Notes under the pieces: model-generated
The model's database searches: none
Told to the model about the DNA's origin: nothing
What the model saw: the letters and a program-made list of their open reading frames with translations, nothing else
Translations under genes and position numbers: made by a program
Shown: one piece after another, positions 35,256 through 45,372 of the stretch
Layout: each line of letters begins with the position of its first letter
Position numbering within the stretch: position 1 is the first letter of the stretch
Assembly (NCBI RefSeq): GCF_010389155.1
Contig: NC_057768.1
Location: 7,190,501-7,254,500, forward strand
From: Erigeron canadensis
Taxonomy: Eukaryota; Streptophyta; Magnoliopsida; Asterales; Asteraceae
Reading direction: 5' to 3'
Length of the DNA stretch: 64,000 bases

Positions 35256-36359
35256 ATGGAGTAATATATACTCATAGATATATATGAATGAATGGTCTCT
35301 GATAATAGATATTCGTAAGCTAAAAAGATTGTAATTTTTTTCGAACATTCAGTCTAAATGTGACTTCGGGAAAACCTCACCGTATAATGGTGAAGCTTTG
35401 CACGTACCCAAGATAACGAGATGTTGACCATGGGCCGTTACAGGTATTCGGAGGAAAAAACCCCAAGATTTGCCATCCCTAAGGATCGAACTCAAGACTT
35501 TGGGTAAAACCTGAGATAACTCTGACCAGTTAGACTAATCATCATTGGCTAAAAAGATTGTATTAAAATAAATTATCACTAGTTTTAAAAACATAGAGTA
35601 AGTAACAAAAACTCGTTAGTTCTGTGTAAAGAAACAAAAAAATGGTAGTTCCTTCATTTTTGAATGTATTTGATATTATTGATAAATGAATAAATAATAA
35701 AAAGGTAAGGAGTTGATTATACATTATTTAATTTATCTAAAAAGGAAAAAAAAAAAAACAAACTCTTGTTGGTTAAGAAAAAAATTTGCATGCATTATGT
35801 ACGTTGGACCAGAATCTAGCTAGCCATCAAGATGGAATTTTTTAATCTGTTATTGCATTATTTCAATTTGTTATCAAGTATGTTCCTTCGATATATTACC
35901 CTGCATTATACATGTTTGTCACGTTTCTTTTTAATCTAAACTAAAAGCCTATACAACATATATATAATTATTGGTGAAAAGAGTTACACTATTAGTTTTG
36001 TTGATTTTGTTTTGTTGATGAAAATGAAGGTTTTCTGTAATAAATACACAAGGAAAAAGTCATAAAATCTATTATATGCTCCGTATTTTGTAATGGGGGA
36101 AGACCGGAGTCAACATGAGATGTCCTCCAAGTTAAAATGGGAAACAATAGGAAACACGTCACAGTTTTTTTTTAATTATAAAATTCATGAAGCTCATTTA
36201 AAATTAAAAAAATATTAAAATATATGAATATGAGGGGTTCTTCATATAAGTTTAGATAAAAAACAACCTCATATTCATCACTTTTCTTCCTTTTGTAATA
36301 TGTGAATCATAAACGTCACAAAAATAGAGAAACAAGGGTGGAAAGTTATAGGCCACCAT
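35256..36359. other. outer part of the spacer between the FAD2-like genes
   Basis: AT-rich DNA with the SINE at 35334-35547. No gene seen. Any shared regulatory region for the two divergent genes would lie in the inverted arms, not here. Confidence 0.5.
35334..35547 (-). mobile_element. tRNA-derived SINE, minus strand, with 15-bp target duplication
   Basis: GCTAAAAAGATTGTA occurs at 35319-35333 and 35548-35562. The minus-strand body starts near the right end with an A-box-like TCTAACTGGTCAGAGTT, has a B box GTCTTGAGTTCGATCC (35483-35498), and ends in an A-rich tail, seen as ATTTTTTTC at 35334. This is a complete SINE. Confidence 0.88.
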
Positions 36360-36827
36360 TAGAAATGACAATGGGTCAAGTTCGGGAAGAGTAGTGTCAA
36401 ACCTGAACATGTTAAGGAATATGCGACCCAATACCCATTGGGGAATCTTATCGGGATCCCATCAGGGATAAAACTATGCCCAAAACCTGAAACCCGACCC
36501 GATAAGGATTTTTATTTTTCAAGAATATAACCAACATTTGTATGATTTAATTAAGAATACTACTTGCTCTTGATCCTTTGAGGAATGGATGTGCGAGTTG
36601 TGGAATATAGATACAAAATTAGTTGATGTTATTGTGGAACTTTGAATATATAGAGATTAAATATATATACATTCAAAACTAATCACTTATAAGTATATAG
36701 ATATAGGTATTGATATCGGGTCGTGTCGGAGTAGACATACCCCAGTCCCTGTCACAAACGGATTCGGATATCGGGTATTCTCATCGAGTATCGTGTCCCG
36801 TCGGGTTGGGTTTTTTTTCCATCCCTA
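36360..36827. mobile_element. hAT-type non-autonomous element (468 bp)
   Basis: The left end is TAGAAATGACAATGGGTCAA. The right end read in reverse is TAGGGATGGAAAAAAAACCC. CCCGACCCGATA and TATCGGGTCGTG lie near the ends. The flanking 8 bp are GCCACCAT and GCCAACAT (7 of 8 match). The interior is AT-rich and non-coding. Confidence 0.75.
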
Positions 36828-36835
36828 GCCAACAT

Positions 36836-37717
36836 TTAACATACACAATGCTTCATTTTGAACAAGAAATTCCGTTATAGATAAGGTTTTTGACAGGTAA
36901 AACATATATTATTTGTCTAGAGCGAGCACTTTCTTCAAGTTTCAACAGAAAATGATCCGAACTAGCGGCGTTAAGATCTAGATATTCAATAGGATTGCGC
37001 CATTGCACATACATGCTCAAACTATTGTGCATTCCACATTCTTCAACTCGTGGTTGAACACTTGAACTTAACTTCAATAATTTATTTCTTCTCTCAAAGT
37101 AAATTATAAGCAAAGTAAATATCCGATGACAATACAGTCAGTTACAACATCAAGTGTGTTAATTGAGCTTAGGGTATCTTTTCCAATCCTAAAATTTACC
37201 CAAAAACTACATAAATCTAAAAGATTAAATCACCTACGAGGTGGACTCCTAGTGGTTAACATACTAACATACTAAGATAATAAGATTTTAACAAGAAGTT
37301 TAGCTCAAATTAATATGAACCCACTAGCCCGCTAGGTATTGTTATAGGGATAACGATGAAAGGGTTTGGAAACAGCCGGGAGATAGCCCTGTTAGACCGT
37401 TTACATTTTAATCAAAATTGTTTTCCCTAGATAACTTTGAATAGATAAAATCTGATCATTTGTTTATTGTTGACAAATATGTAAAGATTATGTTGAACTA
37501 CTTCCCTCTTTGACAGCTATAGTTTTTATTATTTAGAATAGCATTCATATATATCTATGCATATTATTCACAAAGTTGGAAATCTTGACCATTAGATTAA
37601 AATCAACAGTCAAAATTAAAATATAAGTTCTTAATCTTAACCTTTAATTTTAATCCAACGATAAAATGTCTACAATTTTACTAGTAAAGTTGGAACTAAG
37701 TTTAGATGATCTTATCA
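36836..37717. other. inner part of the spacer between the FAD2-like genes
   Basis: The minus-strand open frame 36853-37113 (86 codons) has non-random composition, with VQPRVEECGMHN and YLDLNAASSDHFL, but I cannot assign it and there is no start or splice context; it may be an exon remnant. The rest is AT-rich and featureless. Confidence 0.35.
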
Positions 37718-37991
37718 ACTTGTTCATCCTAGAGAACACCCCCACAACTCATTGATTAGTAGTACAAATGAAGCAAGCTAGACTTTAGTCTCCAAAACTT
37801 TAAAAGCCCCAAGTTTATATTTTTACACGTTTATTTTTTTCTTCATATCTTTTAAGGTGGAAGCTAGAAATTCTCTTAGCCACTTGGACTTACTATATGA
37901 AATAAATAAATAAACTTTGTAACAAAACAGAATAATGGTAGTTGGGGATTAAATTATTCAAGATTGTTGGAAACTCAATGATTAAATGCAT

Positions 37992-38003
37992 GTATATATA
38001 TAG
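37992..38003 (+). promoter_or_regulatory. TATA box of FAD2-like copy B
   Basis: TGTATATATATAGCATAAGG about 160 bp upstream of the ATG, followed by the shared leader words CAATCACCAGCTCAAGAGAA and CTTCTCTATAGCTGAAG that are also present in copy A. Confidence 0.6.
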
Positions 38004-38160
38004 CATAAGGAACTTTAGAAGCAATCACCAGCTCAAGAGAACTAAAACTACTTCTCTATAGCTGAAGTATTTCTTTCTTCTTTAAGTTCTTGTATACCTC
38101 AAATTTTATTTTGATATATATTTAGAGGGAGCTAGGTTAGTTAACTAGATATCAAACACC

Positions 38161-39297
38161 ATGGGTGCAGGTGGTCGAATGTCGGACCAATCGAATGAGG
38201 GCAAAAACATCCTTGAACGTGTGCCAGTTGATCCGCCTTTCACGTTAAGTGATCTAAAGAAAGCAATCCCGGCCCATTGCTTTGAGCGTTCTGTTATTCG
38301 ATCATCTTACTATGTTGTTCATGATCTCATTATTGCCTATGTGTTTTACTACCTTGCCAACACCTATATTCCTCTTCTAGATGCCCCTCTATCTTACTTG
38401 GCATGGCCGGTTTACTGGTTTTGCCAAGCTAGCATCCTAACCGGGTTATGGGTCATTGGTCACGAATGTGGTCACCATGCCTTTAGCGAACACCAATGGA
38501 TTGATGACCTTGTTGGATTCGTCCTCCATTCTTTCCTTTTTACCCCTTACTTCTCTTGGAAGTACAGCCATCGAAATCACCATGCCAACACAAATTCACT
38601 TGATAACGACGAAGTTTACATTCCTAAACGCAAGTCCAAAGTCAGAATTTACTCAAAACTTCTTAACAACCCACCGGGTCGTGTGTTCACTTTGGTTTTT
38701 AGGTTGACCCTAGGATTTCCTTTATACCTCTTAACTAATATTTCTGGCAAGAAATACGGAAGGTTTGCCAACCACTTTGATCCATTGAGTCCCATTTTCA
38801 CAGACCGTGAAAGGATTCAGGTTGTTTTATCCGATATTGGTCTCCTTGGTGTTTTCTACGTGATCAAGCTTCTTGTCGCGGCAAAAGGAGTTGCTTGGGT
38901 AACGTCTATGTATTTAATTCCGGTGTTAGGGGTGCACATTTTTTTCGTTTTGATTACATATTTGCACCACACCCATCTTTCATTACCTCATTATGATTCA
39001 ACCGAATGGAACTGGATCCGAGGGGCTTTGTCAACAATCGATAGGGACTTTGGGTTCCTAAATAGGGTGTTTCACGACGTTACACACACTCACGTATTGC
39101 ATCATTTGATCTCGTACATTCCACATTATCATGCAAAGGAGGCAAGAGATGCAATCAAGCCAATATTGGGCGAGTTTTATAAGATCGACAGGACTCCAAT
39201 CTTTAAAGCAATGTACAGAGAAGCCAAGGAATGCATCTATATCGAGCCAGATGAAGATAGCGAGCACAAGGGTACCTACTGGTATCATAAAATGTGA
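38161..39297 (+). CDS. FAD2-like delta-12 fatty acid acetylenase/desaturase, copy B
   Basis: A 378-aa single-exon ORF identical to copy A except Val for Ile at residue 23; all three histidine boxes (101-106, 137-141, 311-315) are the same. By hand alignment the two ORFs differ at CDS positions 67, 381, 1011, 1029, 1056, 1062, 1074 and 1125 only; seven of the eight are silent. The gene is transcribed away from copy A. The promoter and leader differ from copy A by indels, so expression could differ even though the enzymes should be equivalent. Function as discussed for copy A: membrane-bound acyl-lipid modification at C12, likely acetylenase-type in Asteraceae polyacetylene metabolism by inference. 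Confidence 0.93.
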   Translation: MGAGGRMSDQSNEGKNILERVPVDPPFTLSDLKKAIPAHCFERSVIRSSYYVVHDLIIAYVFYYLANTYIPLLDAPLSYLAWPVYWFCQASILTGLWVIGHECGHHAFSEHQWIDDLVGFVLHSFLFTPYFSWKYSHRNHHANTNSLDNDEVYIPKRKSKVRIYSKLLNNPPGRVFTLVFRLTLGFPLYLLTNISGKKYGRFANHFDPLSPIFTDRERIQVVLSDIGLLGVFYVIKLLVAAKGVAWVTSMYLIPVLGVHIFFVLITYLHHTHLSLPHYDSTEWNWIRGALSTIDRDFGFLNRVFHDVTHTHVLHHLISYIPHYHAKEARDAIKPILGEFYKIDRTPIFKAMYREAKECIYIEPDEDSEHKGTYWYHKM

Positions 39298-39460
39298 TCA
39301 AGCCAATGACCTCAATGTGATTCTATGGCTTAATTAATTAGTCAACTTTGTATCAATCAACATAAAATGTCGTAATGAGACATGTGTGAACTTCCTTACT
39401 TGTAATCTTAGTAGTCCTGCCATTTCTTATGTTATGTACTATGTACGGAGTAATATCTAT

Positions 39461-40721
39461 AATATGTGGTGGCAAATTATGAAGTACATCAACATGAAGT
39501 GTACTTCAGTTATTATGCTAGGAAACTTTTATTACAATAAAATGTAGTTATATTCTGGAAATAATTACGGCAACTTGAAAATTCTTGTAAGCCCCTTCAA
39601 AGATAACTGCATGCTTTTAGTCCTTTTGGGGATGGGTCTGCGCGGAGGTAGCGTTTTGTACGAAAAGTTGATAGTGAAATTCACCTTGGATTGGATGAGT
39701 ATGGGTATGGGATACATTAGATATATTTTTTTTTTCATTGTTCCCGGATATTTTTTGGGTAATCTGTGGTCCAGCCCAAGTTTTATCAGTTTATAGCGCG
39801 ATCGGGCTTTTTCCAGTCTGGTGTAGTGGGTTACACGGGTCGACTTGCATTTTGATCACCCCTAATTGGTAACATAACATGTAACCTTGCAACACGAACG
39901 GTAAACAAGGTGGGAAAAGTCTTGAACAATGCTATATTACACCATAGCTTGAGAGTCATATAGAGATGAAATGATCCATAAGTTCATTTATATATGATCA
40001 AAACAAAGTCAAGATCAAGGGTTGGAATATGATCAAGACAAAGTCAAGATCAAAGATCGAAAGAAGATATATTTCCATCGATCCAACAATTATCCCTATT
40101 TCATATAGGCTCGATCAAGAATTGCCACGCCTAAGACGTTTGCGAATTGGAAGAGTTGGGTTCAAAAACCCGATTCTGGAATATATAGCCAAGTCTTTCT
40201 ATTAGTAATGCAAGTTCCCCTTTTGAAAGTAACATAAAGGTTTCTCATTTTTTTTCTCTTTATATTTCTCCGCATGTTTACTTACAAGAAGAAAGAGCAA
40301 GAATTGAAGCAAGTGTCGCAAGAAATGATCAAGAAGCAAGACCAAATAATTACCGGTATCAATAGAAAGTTTAACAAGAGCATGTTAGAAGTGGGTGAAG
40401 ACGTACAGTGTGGTTGATTCAAGTGATGAACAAAGGGGAGCAGTTTTTACGCTGTGTTTGGATTGAAAGAGACTAACCATAGGTGCATGAAAAACGAGCG
40501 GAGTAGGAAACAAGGGAGGCGGTAGTGATCAAAGTTCCTTATGATCGCAAGATTGCTAACTTTGAAGGCCTCGGTATTAAAGGATCAAAAGGGTAGCAAG
40601 GACAAGCCATGGTTCTGGCCAAATGTGTGGGCTTGTTAACCCTATTGTTTTTCAAAGAACTTAGAAAGACGAGAGTATAAGTATAACAAATCAATGGGCT
40701 TGTTAACCCTATTGTTATACG
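39461..40721. other. intergenic DNA right of the FAD2-like pair
   Basis: No gene seen. CGACTTGCATTTTGATCACC followed by CCTA near 39841-39864 resembles one end of a hAT-type element whose other end was not found. GGGCTTGTTAACCCTATTGT occurs at about 40629 and again at 40696, just before the next hAT element. Confidence 0.45.
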
Positions 40722-41414
40722 TAGGGGTGAGTACGGTTCGGTTTGGGTCGGTTTTTGACTAAAACCGAAACCGAACTGTTATAATTCGGTTTTTAAAAAC
40801 TAAAACCATTGGTTTTTGGTTTTTTCGGTTTCGGTTTTTTCAGTTTGAGTTTATTTCGGTTCGGTTTTAGTCGGTTTTTAACCACTTGTGGTTTGGGTCA
40901 AATTGAGATTGAAAAGTTTATAAGTTTATACCCTATAATTACACCCTAATTAATTTCAACAAGTTTTCAAAACAATAATAGCAATAATAACACTACAACA
41001 ATGACAACAAATCCATAAAAGTTAGTTATACAAACTTCAAACGAATTATTATAAATATATATAACTATTTATATCTTTTACGCGTTGTTTAATTATACAT
41101 TTATCAAAGCAAATCAATCTTGTTGTGTATTTTCACTTAAACATATAAATGATAATATTATATGCACCTAAAAATGTAAATATATTAACATATTTACCAA
41201 AAATTAATAATAAAATGATATAAATATAAAATAAAGTAAACAATATATATTTTTGGTTCGGTTCGGTTTTTATAGTTCGGTTGTTCATTAGAAACCAAAA
41301 CCGAACCATAACTTTCGGTTTTTAGAAAACCAAAACCAATGATTTTCGGTTTTTAGAAAACCAAAACCAATGATTTTCGGTTTTTATGGTTTTTTCGGTT
41401 TTTGCTCACCCCTA
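40722..41414. mobile_element. hAT-type non-autonomous element with AACCG-rich ends (693 bp)
   Basis: Inverted ends TAGGGGTGAG and CTCACCCCTA are flanked by a perfect 8-bp target duplication GTTATACG (40714-40721 and 41415-41422). The subterminal regions are packed with GGTTCGGTTT on the left and its complement-like GGTTTTCGG words on the right. The AT-rich centre has no ORF. This complete copy is the model for the older one at 17349-18340. Confidence 0.93.
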
Positions 41415-41422
41415 GTTATACG

Positions 41423-42389
41423 TATACTAAACTGCCTCAAATATTAATATCATGCTAAGATTTAACCTTTGATCTCCTTAAGAGATATGGACGTGTTTGT
41501 TATTTTAACCATTAAGTGACTGAATTGATGAAATTACTGAATGAATAAATAATACGGAGTATATGTATAAATTAAGTCAATACAGTTATTTTTTGTCTAT
41601 TAAGTCAAAAAAACAAATATTTTTGATGACTTAATGAATTAAGTATTTTTGATTAAATGATGAGTTTTTTTATTAAGAGGTTAAATAAACACCACCATAG
41701 TCTATACCAAATGGGCTAATCCCAAATCAACATTAGTTTCTAATTATAAATCGTTTATGTGATTAGTCATTTTCTTACAAATTGTTGATCAATTGTCCCA
41801 TGAAAATTCTTGAGGCAGTTTTTGCTTCAAAGATCCTATATCTGCCTTAAAAGCTGTGTCAAATATTCTTAGATAATAAGATGTAGGATTTAAGAAGAAC
41901 TAATGAAAATGTGACGATGGTTCTCACCAGAGTATAAATATAACAAATTTGCTTCAAATTTTTTTAAAAGAAAAACCAATATGACAAACTAAAATGCTTT
42001 TATAGAGAAAATTTTTAATATAATATATACTGAATATAGAAGAAAAATATTAATAAAAAGCTGAAAAAAATATTTTTGTTAAAAAATCTACAAATCACAT
42101 AATTTACGATATTAGGGAACTAGTGAAAACGTGACGGATTTCACGGAGATAATTGGATAAGTAATGAAAAATAAACGAAATGATGAACTTTGATGCAAAA
42201 TGAGAGCTTATAGATATTTACCTACAATAAAAATGAGTAACGGTCCATTTCATTTTATATGTCCTAGTTTAACTTTTAAATTTTTATCTTCTGAACTTTG
42301 AACATAGTTATTTTTAGTTATGTTATATAATATTTGATATAAAATATATGAACGGATTAAGTTAATAATATATACTTTTTAATGATATA
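41423..42389. other. AT-rich intergenic DNA
   Basis: No gene or recognisable element seen. The bases TAATGATATA at 42380-42389 are the left flank of the foldback element. Confidence 0.5.
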
Positions 42390-43013
42390 GAGGAAAGTTA
42401 GTTTGAGAACCCTTAAAAAAAAAAGAACGCGAGAACCAATCCTGGCCATTGATTTTGATCTTGATGATATTTATTTTTCTCTCTCCTCATTTTCACCCAA
42501 TTCATTCAAATGGTTTTATCTCACAAACTGTACATCGTTAAACGAAAAAAAAAGCATGGGTAGTCTTAAAATTTCGTGCTCTTTCATTAGAGATGCGACT
42601 TGATATACTTTTGACAAACTTTTAAATTTTAATTTTTTTTTAATTTTTTTTTTAGCGATAATCCTACACATGTGCATGACATGTGTAGGGTATACATCAT
42701 ACATATCCTACACATGTGTAGGTATGGTATGTCCTACACATGTGCAGGTAAAAAGAAAATTCGAAAAAAAAAAAAAATTTCGAAATTTAAAAGTTTGTCA
42801 AAAGTATATCAAGTCGCATCTCTAATGAAAGAGGACGAAATTTTAAGACTACCCATGGTTTTTTTTTCGTCTAACGATGTACGGTTTGTGAGATAAAACG
42901 TTTTGAAAAATTTGGATGAAAGTGATGAGAGAGAAAAAAGGAGATGAGATGTATGGCCTAGATTGGTTCTCGCGTTCTTTTTTTTTTTGATGGTTCTCAA
43001 AATAGCCCACCCC
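42390..43013. mobile_element. foldback (long inverted repeat) element, probably Mutator-like
   Basis: Two arms of about 240 bp are inverted copies: the left arm has AAAGAACGCGAGAACC and the right arm GGTTCTCGCGTTCTTT, and both contain the AAGTCGCATCTCTAATGAAA/TTTCATTAGAGATGCGACTT block. Flanks TAATGATATA and TAATAATATA (9 of 10) could be a target duplication of Mutator size. The loop carries three short palindromes: CCTACACATGT...ACATGTGTAGG (42663-42689), CCTACACATGTGTAGG (42707-42722) and CCTACACATGTGCAGG (42733-42748). ORFs in the arms are shadows of the repeat. Confidence 0.75.
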
Positions 43014-43358
43014 TAATAATATAATATTAATCAACTATTATATAATAGATAAAAAAAATATTTATGGTAAAAAAAAATATTTATGGTCAAAATTAAAAAA
43101 GAAAAAACTTCCTTAGTTAAACTAAAAATTTAAATGGGGTCAGTATCATTTTTAAAACACATGGAAGATTTGTGATAACAACACAAAGAAAATAATTTAC
43201 TGGAAAGTTACACTAGCAAATCACAACTCGAGTCAACCAACTCAGTTTTCTTTTTACTTTCCCCTAAATTGTAGCTCCTCAAGACCGCCACAAGACTAGA
43301 AACCCTTTTTACCTCAATCAGCAAATCTAAGAAAAAACAAACAGGTGGGTTGTCGTAA

Positions 43359-45332
43359 ATGGGCACTTTAGGAAGAGCAATCTATCTAGTCGGATCTTGG
43401 ATCCGGGTCGCCGGCCAAACCGTTGATCGTGTCGGCTGTACTCTTCAAGGCAGTCATCTCTTTCAAGAACAAGGTTTTAAACCCCTTCAAACCCTCATTT
43501 TTGTATTGCCTTTTATGTGTTTGTTGAAATGCCTAAAAGAAGTTCAAAATAATTTTAGGGTTGGAAATGAATTTGAAATGATGGGTTTTGTAGATAGTCT
43601 TGAATTTGAAGTTTGTGGACTTGAATGGGGTCATTTTGTTGATAAATTTATGAGCTTTGTGTGTCTGTATGTGTAGGTACTGTGTGTGATTTGTATAAAG
43701 ATAAGGATGTGAAGTTTTAATTTTTTTTTCAATCTGTTAGTTGTGGTGCTCTTGGATAAGTAGGTGATTTTGGAGGTGTAGTTATGTGTGTTTATTATCG
43801 CTCGATTATTTGGAATTGTAGCAAGTTATGCTTAGCTTTTTACCATACGGAAAGGTTGGGTCTTGAATTATATCATCTGGTCGAACAGTTTTGTGTTTTT
43901 GAATCGTGGCCGATTATTTTATTGTAAACGAGACAATTGCAGTTTATAGCAAGCATTGTTTGCATACCATGTCATTGACTTTAAGAATAAATGGTGTTAT
44001 ACTGATTGCTATAATGGTGACTGAACTCTGAAGCTAATTATCTTGGATAAATATTTAGGGTAAGCTTTGTTAATTGGTTGTTGTAACGCATAAGTAATCT
44101 GGTTTCTTTTTCATCACTTATTTTGTTAAAGAAATTTTATGATCGTGACAATTTGAACGCAAATGGACCCATGCTATGTACTTCAGGGAAATATTACCAG
44201 TGAGCTTGTCAACTTGCTTATGGATAATATATGAACAAATAAAGTAATTTTGAGGCATTTGGATTAAAGGTTGAATTCCGTTTGCATTTAGAGTGTGTTT
44301 TATAATGCTCTAATACCTTGGAAGTACGTACATAATAGTTCAAAAATTATCTTCATTGTAACTTTTATTTATTTTATCCTATGTTTCCATGATTGATTTT
44401 TTTGATAGTGCATCTTCTGGCTGAAAATCTCAAATCAGTCACCTTGTCTTGTGACTTCTACCTTTTGCTACCTTTTGACATTCTTGACTGTTGGTGTATT
44501 TCGTTTATCGTTGTGGTGTAATTTATGTTTGTTCTTTATATCTCACATGTTATTCATACTATAGTGAAATCTTAAAATTGAACTGTATTAGCAACTTAAC
44601 CTTGTATCTTACTTCAGTGTCTAGGCACAGGACGCTGATGAATTTATTTGATAAAGACCCCGTGATTGACAAAGATGCGTTTGTGGCTCCCGGTGCTTCA
44701 GTCATTGGAGATGTTCAAGTGGGGTGTGGTTCCTCCATTTGGTATGGATGTGTTCTTAGAGGTAAGCAACAAATCTATCACCAAACCTGTGTGGCAACCT
44801 TAATGTTTTCTCAACTTTTTCTCTATCTTCCATGGTGTCAATACTGTCAATGCTCCTTAGCTTTTGTTGTCTGTTGTAATTCTTGATGTATAAGAAATAT
44901 AAATCTGTCAGAAAGTTGTAGATGAGTCCAGGTTCATGGAGTAAGGTGAAAAGCCAATTGTTATATCTTCCATTCTTTTTGGTCATCTAGTCGCAGTGTC
45001 ATACGTAGTATATACTCATTAGAAATTTCTGGATTGTGTTATATTCTATAGCTTTAGGTTTAAAGTTCTATGTTGAATTTAGAATGGAACTGAATTATTT
45101 ATAAATGAAGGCTACGTGGCTATTTATAGCACACAGCATGATAAATTTCAAAAAGAGTGTAGGATTGTCCTGACATGTAGCTTTGTTTGTATGTTGTTGC
45201 CAACTCACGTTCTTGCTTCTGATATCTTTGTTGGCTGCAAACTTGGGTTTGATGTGGTCTTCAAATTATGGGTTAATGATATTTTGATTAATTCTGCAAC
45301 ACTGATCTGATCATGTTAGGTGATTTGTGTGT

Positions 45333-45372
<40 letters not shown>

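Larger units (their letters stand above)
37718..39460 (+). repeat. right arm of the large inverted duplication (FAD2-like copy B)
   Basis: Reverse-complement partner of 33465-35255, separated from it by about 2.46 kb. The same order of promoter, leader, ORF and 3' UTR is present; see copy A arm. Confidence 0.9.

Noticed and set aside
36853..37113. 86-codon minus-strand frame between the FAD2-like genes
   Set aside because: Composition looks exon-like but no family, start context or splice sites could be supported.
42403..43034. Four small ORFs with GSLKIS and TFYLTN peptides
   Set aside because: They are the two inverted arms of the foldback element read on opposite strands.
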